Assembly: GCA_946887045.1 (NCBI GenBank)
Contig: CAMPKC010000013.1
Location: 27,875 to 91,874 of the forward strand
Source: an uncultured Sphingobacteriaceae bacterium
GTDB lineage: Bacteria; Bacteroidota; Bacteroidia; Sphingobacteriales; Sphingobacteriaceae
Direction of reading: 5' to 3'
Length of the DNA stretch: 64,000 nucleotides
Part shown: one piece after another, positions 8,594-17,300 of the stretch
Position numbering within the stretch: the stretch's first letter is position 1
Layout: every line of letters begins with the position of its first letter
The notes under the pieces: model-generated
Seen by the model: only the letters and a program-made list of their open reading frames with translations
Told to the model about the DNA's origin: nothing
Databases searched by the model: none
Translations under genes and position numbers: made by a program

Positions 8594-10498
8594 ATGAGTG
8601 AATCCATAAAACATGAGTGCGGTATCGCACTTATCCGTCTTTTAAAACCCCTGTCTTACTATCAGCAAAAATATGGCACGTCCTTATATGGTCTGAATAA
8701 ACTGTACCTGCTTATGGAAAAGCAGCATAACAGGGGGCAGGACGGAGCGGGTATAGCTACCATAAAATTGAATGTCGCTCCGGGGAACCGTTACATAAGC
8801 CGTTATCGGGCTATGGGATCAAGCGCTGTATCAGAGGTTTTTGAACATGTACAGAGGAAGTTTGCCGATGTACAAAGTAATTCGCCAGAATTGTTTAAAG
8901 ATGCTGAGTGGCTGAAGGAAAATATCAGCTTCACGGGAGAAGTATTGATGGGCCATTTACGCTACGGGACTCACGGTAAAAACAGTATCGAGAATTGTCA
9001 TCCATTCCTTCGCCAGAACAACTGGATGAGCCGTAATCTGGTAATTGCGGGTAACTTCAATATGACTAATGTTGATGAATTACTGGAGCAGTTGTATGAA
9101 CTTGGCCAGCATCCAAAAGAAAGGGCAGATACGGTTACCGTTCTTGAAAAGATCGGACACTTTCTTGATGCCGAAAATCAGGAACTGTTCGACTCTTATA
9201 AAGGTGATGGGCACTCTAACGCAATTATAAGTCAGCTTATAGCCGATAACATTGACGTTGCGAAAATACTTCGTCGTTCGGCAAAGACCTGGGATGGCGG
9301 CTATACCATTGAAGGTATATTTGGCCATGGTGATGCATTTGTAATGAGGGATCCATCGGGTATCCGGCCAGCTTTTTACTACATTGATGACGAGGTAGCT
9401 GTTGTTACTTCTGAACGCCCCGCTATTCAAACCGCATTTAATGTTCCAATCTCTTCTATAAAGGAGATAAAACCAGGGCATGCTCTTATTATCAAGAAGA
9501 ATGGCGATATCTCGGAAGAGCAATTCCGTGAGCCGGAAGAGCATAAATCGTGCTCTTTCGAACGTATCTATTTTTCAAGAGGCAGCGATGCCGACATTTA
9601 TAAAGAACGGAAGGAATTGGGACGTTTGTTGTGTCCTCAAATTCTAAAAGCTGTAAATAACGATTTGAAAAATACAGTGGTATCTTTCATTCCTAATACT
9701 GCTGAAGTTGCTTTTTATGGAATGGTGGATGGTTTATACAAATATGTAAACCAGCTGCAAAAAGAAACGCTGCTAAACAGGGCTGATAAGATTTCTGATC
9801 AGGAGTTGGAGGATATGCTGAATATGGCTCCGAGAGTTGAGAAAATTGCCATCAAGGACGCAAAACTTAGAACTTTCATCACTCAGGACGCTGACAGGCA
9901 GGATATGGTGTCCCATATTTACGATACAACCTATGGTCTCATCAGAAGAGGGCAGGACTCTTTAGTTGTTATCGACGATTCAATTGTCCGTGGAACAACT
10001 CTTAAACAAAGTATTTTACGCATCCTCGACCGCTTAGGTCCTGTTAAAGTAGTTGTAGTTTCTTCTGCTCCTCAAATTCGTTATCCCGATTGTTACGGCA
10101 TTGATATGTCCAGGATGGGTGAATTTGTCGCGTTTGAAGCAGCAATTTCCTTGTTAAAAGAAACAGATCGCGAACACCTTATCTGGGAAGTTTACGAAAA
10201 ATGTAAAGCATCGGTAACTTTGGATAAAGAACAAGTTCCAAATTACGTTAAAGCGATTTACGAACCATTTACCGACGAAGAGATATCTGCCAGGATAGCA
10301 AAAATCATTTCTCCGCCGGATATAAAAGCCGAAGTCCAGGTGATTTATCAAACATTGGACAATCTTCATAAAGCTTGTCCGAATCATTTAGGCGATTGGT
10401 ATTTTTCAGGAAACTATCCTACACCAGGAGGAAATAAAGTTGTTAACCGCTCTTATATGAACTGGGTAGAAGGTAAGAACCAGCGGGCTTACGTATAA
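8594..10498 (+). CDS. PurF-like amidophosphoribosyltransferase (long form)
   Basis: The 634-residue product opens with MSESIKHECGIALIRL. Cys9 would be the N-terminal nucleophile of a class II glutamine amidotransferase after removal of an eight-residue propeptide. KQHNRGQDGAGIA and MGHLRYGTHGKNSIENCHPF are glutaminase motifs. The PRPP-binding loop VVIDDSIVRGTTLKQS lies near residues 455-470, and a C-terminal CYGIDMSRMGEFVAFEAAI follows. PurF makes 5-phosphoribosylamine, the first step of purine synthesis. The protein is about 130-160 residues longer than typical PurF, with inserts in both domains; it may be a paralogue beside a standard-length purF elsewhere. It is a monocistronic gene. Confidence 0.85.
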   Translation: MSESIKHECGIALIRLLKPLSYYQQKYGTSLYGLNKLYLLMEKQHNRGQDGAGIATIKLNVAPGNRYISRYRAMGSSAVSEVFEHVQRKFADVQSNSPELFKDAEWLKENISFTGEVLMGHLRYGTHGKNSIENCHPFLRQNNWMSRNLVIAGNFNMTNVDELLEQLYELGQHPKERADTVTVLEKIGHFLDAENQELFDSYKGDGHSNAIISQLIADNIDVAKILRRSAKTWDGGYTIEGIFGHGDAFVMRDPSGIRPAFYYIDDEVAVVTSERPAIQTAFNVPISSIKEIKPGHALIIKKNGDISEEQFREPEEHKSCSFERIYFSRGSDADIYKERKELGRLLCPQILKAVNNDLKNTVVSFIPNTAEVAFYGMVDGLYKYVNQLQKETLLNRADKISDQELEDMLNMAPRVEKIAIKDAKLRTFITQDADRQDMVSHIYDTTYGLIRRGQDSLVVIDDSIVRGTTLKQSILRILDRLGPVKVVVVSSAPQIRYPDCYGIDMSRMGEFVAFEAAISLLKETDREHLIWEVYEKCKASVTLDKEQVPNYVKAIYEPFTDEEISARIAKIISPPDIKAEVQVIYQTLDNLHKACPNHLGDWYFSGNYPTPGGNKVVNRSYMNWVEGKNQRAYV

Positions 10499-10557
10499 GA
10501 TTAAAGAAGGATGGAATGAATCAATATTCGATATATTTTATCCTTTTTCTCTTTTAC

Positions 10558-11187
10558 TTATAAGATCGAGTGAGTAAATACCAGGTTGTAAATTAGCTTA
10601 AGAGCGAAAATTATTATCAGGGCACCCGCCGTACGGTTCAGCATCACCATTGTATTTTCCTTTATCCGGTAGCGCAGTTTATTAGAATAATAGGCTTTAA
10701 CGGTATCCATGCTAAACTGAGTAATCAGAATGGATCCGAAAAATGGTAATATTTCGCTGGTGTCTAGCTGACCATGCATAGAAATGAATCCGCTTGTTAC
10801 ACTAACCCAATACAGAAACATCGAGGGATTGAAAATACACATCAAAAATCCCTTAAAGAAATAGCCTGTATTGCGTTTTTTACAGTTTATATTTTCATGA
10901 TTGATTTTGACCTTTTTAAAAAAATAGTAAAGGCCGATTCCTAAGAGAATTACACTTCCCGTAACTCCTATCGGAACTTTATAGCTGTTTTCTACCTGGA
11001 TAAACGAGGAACCGTAAATCGTAAGAATAATGTAAATAAGATCACTTAATACCACACCGGCTGCAAGCCACATTCCTGCATGAAAGCCTTTTTCAATGCT
11101 GGTCTTTATAAGTGCAAAAAAGACAGGCCCCGTAACAAATGAGAGCACGATGCCTAACCCTATTCCTGATATAATTAGTTCAAGCAT
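10558..11187 (-). CDS. LysE family translocator
   Basis: This 209-residue protein has about six membrane helices. The N-terminal GIGLGIVLSFVTGPVFFALI carries the GPxxF-type motif of the LysE/RhtB family, followed by EKGFHAGMWLAAGVVLSD. These proteins export amino acids, but the substrate cannot be read from sequence. The gene is convergent with the purF-like gene and divergent from the sugar permease. The hydrophilic loop KKVKINHENINCKKRN near the middle is typical of the variable cytosolic loop. Confidence 0.8.
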   Translation of the reverse strand: MLELIISGIGLGIVLSFVTGPVFFALIKTSIEKGFHAGMWLAAGVVLSDLIYIILTIYGSSFIQVENSYKVPIGVTGSVILLGIGLYYFFKKVKINHENINCKKRNTGYFFKGFLMCIFNPSMFLYWVSVTSGFISMHGQLDTSEILPFFGSILITQFSMDTVKAYYSNKLRYRIKENTMVMLNRTAGALIIIFALKLIYNLVFTHSIL

Positions 11188-11330
11188 GAATGTATTCTTT
11201 TCAGAATGTTGCGAAATGCAAATTAAAGGAAAATTCTGTCGGTTTATATAACAGATTACCCTCTTTATAAAACATCAATTTTATAATATAAGTATAAACA
11301 CGCAAAAATGTTCGGCAAGAAATAAGTTTA

Positions 11331-11360
11331 TTGCAGATGTTACGCCTTTCCGTTATCTTG
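11331..11360 (+). promoter_or_regulatory. Promoter-like element for the sugar permease gene
   Basis: TTG (11331-11333) and TATCTTG (11354-11360) are separated by 20 bp, close to the Bacteroidota pattern TTTG-N19-TAnnTTTG with one T missing from the -7 element. It would start transcription about 18 bp before the ATG at 11385. Confidence 0.4.
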
Positions 11361-11384
11361 TAATTTTTAAAATATCGACCAATT

Positions 11385-12665
11385 ATGCATGACAAACCTG
11401 TAAACTCCTCTAAGCCAATTGTTATTATCGGAATATTGTTTTTTATATTCGGATTTGTTACGTGGTTAAACGGAACGCTTATTCCTTTTTTAAAGCTTGC
11501 ATGCAATCTTGAAACCGACACGCAGGCTTTTTTTGTGACCTTCGCATTCTACATGGCATATTTTTTCCTTGCCGTACCCTCTTCGTGGATATTAAAGAAA
11601 ACAGGCATGAAGCGAGGAATGGCACTCGGGTTAGTAGTAATGGCTATAGGTGCGATTGTCTTTGTTCCCGCTGCAAACTCCAGGAGTTTTGCTCTTTTTT
11701 TAACAGGATTGTTTGTACAGGGTGCTGGATTGTCTATTTTACAAACAGCATCAAATCCATATATCAGTATCGTAGGTCCTATCGAAAGTGCAGCCCAGCG
11801 AATTAGTATAATGGGTATTTGCAATAAGGTTGCCGGTATACTTAGTCCATTAATTCTGGGGGCGATTGTTTTAAAGGACGCCACTGCCTTAGAAACCAGG
11901 ATTATTTCTGCTACAAATCTGCAAAGTAAAAATGCTTTACTGGATGAATTGGCCGGCCGGGTAATTACCCCGTATATAATAATTGCAGTTTCCTTATTAT
12001 TCTTAGCCTTATGGATCAGTAAATCTTCTTTGCCTGATATCGATGCTTCTACGGCTAATGCTCAGCCCGAGGGTAAGTCTTTGGCCGCCGGGAAATCGAG
12101 TGCACTGCAATTTCCTCATCTCATGCTGGGTGTTTTATGTTTGTTTCTTTATGTGGGGGTCGAAGTAATGGCCGGAGATGCGATCGGAATTTACGGCAAG
12201 AGCTTTGGTATCCCATTGGACGAAACAAAGTACTATACGTCTTTTACTCTTGTGGCCATGCTCGTGGGGTATATTATTGGCATAATAACCATTCCCAAAT
12301 ATATAAGTCAGGAAACTGGTTTAAAGATATCGGCAATCGTCGGAATTATTTTCACCACAGGGGCTTTACTTACTGAGGGATACGTTTCGGTTGGTTTTGT
12401 TGCCGCTTTAGGTTTGGCAAATGCTTTAATGTGGCCGGCAATCTTTCCAATGGCGATCAGAGGACTGGGAAAGTTTACCGAAATGGGTTCTGCTTTTTTG
12501 ATTATGGGGATTGCAGGAGGCGCAATTTTGCCTTTGATCTTCGGGCATTTTAAAGAGGCCTATGATTTTCAATGGGTATTTTTTGGTGTCATGGCGCCTT
12601 GTTATTTATTTATTCTGTATTATTCTATTGCGGGACATAAAGTTGGTGTAATTTCGCAGAAATAA
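11385..12665 (+). CDS. Sugar MFS transporter, FucP/GluP type
   Basis: The 426-residue protein has 12 predicted helices. The stretches FGFVTWLNGTLIPFLKLAC, FYMAYFFLAVPSSWILKKTG and GAGLSILQTASNPYISIVGP are diagnostic of the fucose/glucose/galactose:H+ symporter branch of the major facilitator superfamily. It likely imports a hexose in symport with protons; which sugar is not resolvable. The dCMP deaminase gene follows after 15 bp, so the two may share a transcript although they are functionally unrelated. Confidence 0.88.
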   Translation: MHDKPVNSSKPIVIIGILFFIFGFVTWLNGTLIPFLKLACNLETDTQAFFVTFAFYMAYFFLAVPSSWILKKTGMKRGMALGLVVMAIGAIVFVPAANSRSFALFLTGLFVQGAGLSILQTASNPYISIVGPIESAAQRISIMGICNKVAGILSPLILGAIVLKDATALETRIISATNLQSKNALLDELAGRVITPYIIIAVSLLFLALWISKSSLPDIDASTANAQPEGKSLAAGKSSALQFPHLMLGVLCLFLYVGVEVMAGDAIGIYGKSFGIPLDETKYYTSFTLVAMLVGYIIGIITIPKYISQETGLKISAIVGIIFTTGALLTEGYVSVGFVAALGLANALMWPAIFPMAIRGLGKFTEMGSAFLIMGIAGGAILPLIFGHFKEAYDFQWVFFGVMAPCYLFILYYSIAGHKVGVISQK

Positions 12666-12680
12666 TATTTTTTCAATTTA

Positions 12681-13139
12681 ATGACTCAAAAACCCAGTTT
12701 CGATACCATTTTCATGAATCTTGCCTCCGACCTTGCCAAGCGCTCGCATTGCGTGAAGGCTCAGGTTGGGGCTGTTCTCGCCAAGGAAACCAGAATTATT
12801 TCCATAGGTTATAATGGTCCGCCTGCAGGAACACATAATTGTGATGAGGAATGGCCTGAAACAGGTTGCCCCAGAGATGCAAGGGGGAGTTGTTCGCTGG
12901 CTCTGCATGCCGAGGAAAATGCTATTCTTTATGCGGTGAAGAATGGAGCTGATTTACACGGTTCTACTTTGTACCTAACACTTTCACCCTGTCTGCCTTG
13001 TGCCAGGATTATCTTCTCATCCGGAGTGAAAAAAGTGTTTTATAAAAACTCATACGCAAATTATAAGGGCCTGCCTTCTGACGAAGGAGTAGACTTTCTT
13101 AATAAATTCGGAGTCGAAGCAGTAAGATCTGAGTTTTAG
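12681..13139 (+). CDS. dCMP deaminase family protein
   Basis: This 152-residue zinc deaminase has the motif HAEENAI (His76, Glu78) and PCLPCA (two Zn-binding cysteines, about residues 105 and 108). The GYNGPPAGTHNCDEE insert and a further Cys/His-containing loop (TGCPRDARGSC) are typical of dCMP deaminases and ComEB. The enzyme converts dCMP to dUMP for dTTP synthesis. It follows the sugar permease by 15 bp and has no terminator between. Confidence 0.88.
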   Translation: MTQKPSFDTIFMNLASDLAKRSHCVKAQVGAVLAKETRIISIGYNGPPAGTHNCDEEWPETGCPRDARGSCSLALHAEENAILYAVKNGADLHGSTLYLTLSPCLPCARIIFSSGVKKVFYKNSYANYKGLPSDEGVDFLNKFGVEAVRSEF

Positions 13140-13416
13140 TATAATTGCCTGATTTTTAAGACAATGTATACTTTTTTATGAAATGCGTATGCTTTCGCAG
13201 ACAAATGTTTAAACATTAAATTAAATCAATACTTTCATGTATTTATTTTTTGAAAAATTTTCGATGTTTAGGGGTATGAAAAACCTTAATACAGCTTAAA
13301 ATCCCTCTCTGGATTATCTTCGGTTGGATTTGGCCTTTCTAAAAGGGCTTTCGGAACGCTTATTGCTTTATTGGCAGTGTTGCGGTTTTCGCAATTATAA
13401 CATCACGTATTAAGCT

Positions 13417-13584
13417 ATGAGAAATTTTGATCCTACCTTAGAAAATTTAATGAAACTGGCTCCGACAGACTCAATACGAGATACTCCGCCTTCAACATAC
13501 AAAGCACATAACAGTTGGTTTGGTGTAGATAAAGTCGATGGACATCCGAAAAGAACTATTAAAGCAAAGGGAGCAAAATCTTAA
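13417..13584 (+). CDS. Small basic protein of unknown function (55 aa)
   Basis: An ATG-started frame of 55 codons encodes MRNFDPTLENLMKLAPTDS followed by RDTPPSTYKAHNSWFGVD and a basic tail (KRTIKAKGAKS). It has no signal peptide or membrane segment. Support for it being real: a 277-bp gap upstream that is otherwise empty, an ordinary A/T-rich leader, protein-like composition and a strong terminator whose stem overlaps the stop codon. I do not recognise the family. It is too short for common length filters. Confidence 0.6.
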   Translation: MRNFDPTLENLMKLAPTDSIRDTPPSTYKAHNSWFGVDKVDGHPKRTIKAKGAKS

Positions 13585-13602
13585 AGATTTGCTCCTTTTT
13601 TT
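13570..13602 (+). terminator. Intrinsic terminator of the 55-aa gene, possibly bidirectional
   Basis: GGAGCAAAATC (13570-13580) pairs with GATTTGCTCC (13586-13595), with one bulged A, around a TTAAA loop, and seven T follow (13596-13602). It sits in the convergent gap with cinA and may also stop transcription from the minus strand. Confidence 0.8.
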
Positions 13603-13607
13603 ATACT

Positions 13608-14087
13608 TTAGTTTGTTAATTCTTCTAATAGCAGGCTGGCAATTGCGTCAATCGTCTGCTCGACTATTTCATCCGGCGTTCCTTCAAAAAGCAAAGATGT
13701 TTTCCAGGCATTATCGTTTATAATTGCATGGACGAACATCGTGCCCACCGGTTTCGAGTCGGTTTCACTTCCGCCGGGCGAAGTTAAACCTGTCACCGAA
13801 ACGATAATATCCGCTTGTATTAGTTCTTTAGCCCCTTCAGCTAATAGCTGGGTAACCTCAGGAGATTCGGCCGAGTATTTATCAATAATTTGGGAAGGAA
13901 CCTTTAGCAAGTTCTCTTTTACACTGCGATCATAACAAACAATACTACCTTTTACAATTTGACCGCAATCGGGCACTGACGTGAAATCATAGATTAACTT
14001 GCCGGTAGTTGCGCTTTCAACAAAGGCTATAGTCAGATCTTTTGCTAAGATAGTGTGGCAACAAGCAATAACGGATTTGGCGGGCAT
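13608..14087 (-). CDS. CinA C-terminal domain protein (nicotinamide-nucleotide amidase type)
   Basis: This 159-residue protein is a stand-alone CinA C-terminal domain (PncC). Visible motifs are TIAFVESATTGKLIYDF, GSIVCYDRSVKENLL, YSAESPEVTQLLAEGA, VSVTGLTSPGG and KPVGTMF. Family members deamidate nicotinamide mononucleotide to nicotinate mononucleotide in pyridine nucleotide recycling. The usual ESxTGG reads ESATTG here, a mild departure near the active site. The MocF-like N-terminal half of full-length CinA is absent. The 85-aa gene upstream on the same strand may be co-transcribed. Confidence 0.85.
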   Translation of the reverse strand: MPAKSVIACCHTILAKDLTIAFVESATTGKLIYDFTSVPDCGQIVKGSIVCYDRSVKENLLKVPSQIIDKYSAESPEVTQLLAEGAKELIQADIIVSVTGLTSPGGSETDSKPVGTMFVHAIINDNAWKTSLLFEGTPDEIVEQTIDAIASLLLEELTN

Positions 14088-14146
14088 AATTCTAATTTTA
14101 TTTTTCTAACACCTCTCTCTTCTAATAGTTTTATCCTACAAGTTTA

Positions 14147-14404
14147 TTACCTCCCGCCAGCTTTACCTTTTAGCTCCCAATGGTCTTTTGTAATACGGCC
14201 ATCCTTATCAATTTTTAAGGTTCTTGCATATCTTTCGCCTTTGATGGTGCCATCTTCCCGTCTCTTTCCAATGAAAAATACAATCGGATTACCATCATTA
14301 TCTGTTTTAAATGAGATGTCATTGTTTTTATAGGAGCTGTTTATTAAACTCGAGTTTGCATAAGTCTTACTTAATATTTTCAACAAATCTTCGTTTAGTT
14401 TCAT
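14147..14404 (-). CDS. Conserved hypothetical protein, 85 aa
   Basis: This small cytosolic protein has the sequence pattern IVFFIGKRREDGTIKGERYA followed by RTLKIDKDGRITKDHWELKG, a run of short beta strands with charged turns. There is no signal peptide or membrane segment. I do not recognise a named domain. It lies 59 bp upstream of the cinA-type gene on the same strand and is divergent from the M16 peptidase genes. Confidence 0.6.
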   Translation of the reverse strand: MKLNEDLLKILSKTYANSSLINSSYKNNDISFKTDNDGNPIVFFIGKRREDGTIKGERYARTLKIDKDGRITKDHWELKGKAGGR

Positions 14405-14486
14405 ATACTGTTTCTATTATAAATAGAATATGAAGAAGAAGTTTTTTGATTTTTCTGATATATTTACTCCCAAGCATTACCGATAG

Positions 14487-15863
14487 ATGATAAAAAAAAT
14501 TTTATACCTGATTATTGCCTGCTTTCTACTTGAAACCGCGCAGGCGCAGCCTACAACTCCGAAAGTCAAGTTACCTTCCAATATGTTCTTTAAGAAGCTT
14601 TCAAACGGCTTGGATGTATTGGTTTTAGAGGATAACAGCGTCCCTTTGGCGACGATCGAAATTGCTGTAAAGAATGGCTCCTATACTGAACCTCCACAGT
14701 ATAATGGGCTCAGTCATTTATACGAGCACATGTTTTTCAAGGCAAATAAAGATTATCCCAGTCAGGAAGCCTTTCTTAATAGGGTAAGCGAATTAGGAAT
14801 TAGTTTTAATGGAACCACGTCGCAGGAGCTGGTGAACTATTATTTTACCCTCCCGAAGTTCAATCTTCAGCATGGTTTGGAGTTTATGAATTCAGCAATA
14901 AGATATCCCAAATTCGATGCTGAAGAGATGAAAAAGGAGAATGTGGTAGTCGACGGCGAGTTTCAGCGTAACGAGTCTAATCCATATTTTGCTCTGTTTG
15001 ATGAAATGAATAAAAAGCTATGGGGCGATCTTTACAGCAGAAAGAATGTGATTGGAAATCATGATATCATCCGTTCGGCAACGCCGGCGCAGATGGACAC
15101 CATAAAGAATAAATACTATTGGCCGGATAATTCATTGTTAACCATAGCCGGAGATGTAAAGCACGAAGACGTTTTTAAACAAACAGAAGCAATTTTTGCA
15201 GACTGGAAGCCCGCGGGTTTTGATCCGGCACAAAAATGGCCGGTTCCGGAGTTTAAGCCTTTAACAAAGACCGAACATTTTATTGTTGAGTCGGATCTTT
15301 CTCGAGTGCCGTTTATTATGATGAATTGGCAGGGGCCGGATACAAGGAATGATTTACCTGCAACCTATGCCGCAGATGTGTTTTCTTTTATCATTAATCA
15401 AAATTCTTCAAAGTTTAGTAAAGCTCTGGTAGATGCAGGTTTGGCTTTGCAGGTGAACATTGGTTATTTGACCCAAAAGCATACCGGGCCTATCAGTGTA
15501 TTCGTGGTGCCCAATCCGTCCAAAATAAAAGAATGTACCGCGGAAGTAAAGCGACAAATTGCTCTTTGGGATACTGATACCTACCTAACCGATGAACAAA
15601 TCGAAACGGCAAAGCGTATGCTGGAAATCAGTCAGGTAAAAGACGAGGAGATAACATCAAACTTTATACATACCATTTCTTTTTGGTGGGCATCTGCTTC
15701 TATCGATTATCTAACCACTTATCTTGAAAATTTGAGGAAAGTTAATCGTGCAGATTTACAGCAATACGTTAAAAAGTATATTAAAAATAAACCTTATGCT
15801 GCCGGGATGCTTATTAGTGCTCCGATGAAAGCAGAGTTAAAACCCGAAGAATTCTTCAAATAA
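14487..15863 (+). CDS. M16 family zinc metallopeptidase (catalytic subunit), secreted
   Basis: The 458-residue precursor has a signal peptide ending at ETAQA-QP. The inverted zinc site HLYEH spans His77-Glu80-His81, with the distal glutamate in KENVVVDGE (Glu151 or Glu158). The fold is two M16 modules of about 220 residues each. Such periplasmic pitrilysin-like peptidases degrade peptides, usually as a heterodimer with an inactive partner, which is encoded 18 bp downstream. Confidence 0.9.
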   Translation: MIKKILYLIIACFLLETAQAQPTTPKVKLPSNMFFKKLSNGLDVLVLEDNSVPLATIEIAVKNGSYTEPPQYNGLSHLYEHMFFKANKDYPSQEAFLNRVSELGISFNGTTSQELVNYYFTLPKFNLQHGLEFMNSAIRYPKFDAEEMKKENVVVDGEFQRNESNPYFALFDEMNKKLWGDLYSRKNVIGNHDIIRSATPAQMDTIKNKYYWPDNSLLTIAGDVKHEDVFKQTEAIFADWKPAGFDPAQKWPVPEFKPLTKTEHFIVESDLSRVPFIMMNWQGPDTRNDLPATYAADVFSFIINQNSSKFSKALVDAGLALQVNIGYLTQKHTGPISVFVVPNPSKIKECTAEVKRQIALWDTDTYLTDEQIETAKRMLEISQVKDEEITSNFIHTISFWWASASIDYLTTYLENLRKVNRADLQQYVKKYIKNKPYAAGMLISAPMKAELKPEEFFK

Positions 15864-15881
15864 ACAAGAGAAATAATATTT

Positions 15882-17183
15882 ATGAAACGTTTTGTATTTA
15901 GTGTATATATATTATTCATAACACTTGGAGTTTCTGCGCAGCCGAAGGCAACTTCTTTCGAGGTAGCAGGCATTAAAGTAATTATGAAGCCCACGCAAAA
16001 GGAGATTATCAACGTAAGCATGTATTTCAGGGGCGGGGTTACAAATTATCCGGCTGGTAAAGCAGGAATAGAACAACTTGCCTTAGCATCAACAACTGAG
16101 TGCGGAACGAAAAAATATAATAAAGATGTTTTTAAGGATAGGGAAGATGCTTTTGGGCTTGAGGTAAGCGGCTCATCTGGTTACGACAACGGAACAATCA
16201 GCATGACCTGTATTTCAAAGTTTTTTAATGAAGGTTGGGGCTTATTTGCGGACGCTGTCGTGAATCCTGTGTTTGAGGAAAAAGAGTTTGAAATGCTAAA
16301 GGAAAAAATGATTTCGGGGATAAAGCAATCAGAATCTGATCCGGATGACCGGATTGAACAATTGACAATAAAAAACGCTTTTAAAGGAACTCCTTATGCG
16401 GTAGATCCTTCGGGCGATGTAGAAACTTTAAGTAAGCTTACATCAGCTGAGGTAAAAGATTACTATTTTAACAAGTTACTTAACAAGAAACGTATGTTTA
16501 TTGTGGTTGTTGGAAAGATTTCTAAAGAAGAAATTATAAAACGTATTACCGCTTCATTTGCAACTGTTCCCGTTAAGGCCTATAAGCCAGCACTGTATTC
16601 GATGCCCGTCTCAGCCACAGCGGAGGTGTTGTTAGAAGAGCGTGTTTTAGCTACAAATTATATCACCGGAAGTATAAATGCACCGGCTGTTTCGAGCAGT
16701 GATTATTTGCCGTACCGACTTGCTATTTCTGCTTTGAGCAATCGCTTGTTCCGGGAAATCAGAACAAATCGTAATTTATCATATGCTCCCTATGCTCATA
16801 GTGTAAACCGTTTAATGCCGTATGCGGTAATGTATGTTAGTACTACGGATCCAAAGGCTGCTGTAGAGGTAATGATTGATGAGCTTAAAGATTTGAGAGA
16901 TAACGGATTTTCTGAGGAAGAGCTTGCTTCGGGAAAGAGTGGCTTTATTACCAATAATTACATGAAGGAAGAGAGCACAGAAGCCATTGCAGCAAGCTTA
17001 GGGAGCGCGGAAATTTTGGGTGATTGGCGTATTGCCGATGAAACTGCCGAACGAATTACTAAAGTAACCTTAACACAAATGAATGCGGTGTTGAAGAAAT
17101 ATGTCAACACAATACGATGGAGTTATCTGGGTGATAAGAAATTGGCGGATGAAGCCGCATCGGCATTTAAAAATACACTATAA
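15882..17183 (+). CDS. M16 family peptidase-like protein, non-catalytic partner
   Basis: The 433-residue protein has a signal peptide (cleavage near VSA-QP) and two M16 modules. Where HxxEH should be, the sequence reads KAGIEQLALAST, so the zinc ligands are missing. The second module keeps the substrate-binding FREIRTNRNLSYAPYAH stretch, the R/Y motif of M16B partner subunits. It most likely pairs with the active protease upstream, as in other M16B heterodimers. Confidence 0.88.
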   Translation: MKRFVFSVYILFITLGVSAQPKATSFEVAGIKVIMKPTQKEIINVSMYFRGGVTNYPAGKAGIEQLALASTTECGTKKYNKDVFKDREDAFGLEVSGSSGYDNGTISMTCISKFFNEGWGLFADAVVNPVFEEKEFEMLKEKMISGIKQSESDPDDRIEQLTIKNAFKGTPYAVDPSGDVETLSKLTSAEVKDYYFNKLLNKKRMFIVVVGKISKEEIIKRITASFATVPVKAYKPALYSMPVSATAEVLLEERVLATNYITGSINAPAVSSSDYLPYRLAISALSNRLFREIRTNRNLSYAPYAHSVNRLMPYAVMYVSTTDPKAAVEVMIDELKDLRDNGFSEEELASGKSGFITNNYMKEESTEAIAASLGSAEILGDWRIADETAERITKVTLTQMNAVLKKYVNTIRWSYLGDKKLADEAASAFKNTL

Positions 17184-17190
17184 TGGTGTC

Positions 17191-17221
17191 AAAAGCTCTG
17201 TCCACGCAGGGCTTTTGTTTT
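17191..17221 (+). terminator. Intrinsic terminator after the M16 pair
   Basis: AAAAGCTCTG (17191-17200) pairs with CAGGGCTTTT (17207-17216), with one G-T pair, around TCCACG, followed by GTTTT. It starts 7 bp after the stop codon. Confidence 0.75.
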
Positions 17222-17300
17222 ACCTGGATAATGAACAAACACCTGTGAATTTCGTTAATCTTCAGGGTTTTCGAACCTGTTTTTAAAATCTCATACTTTC

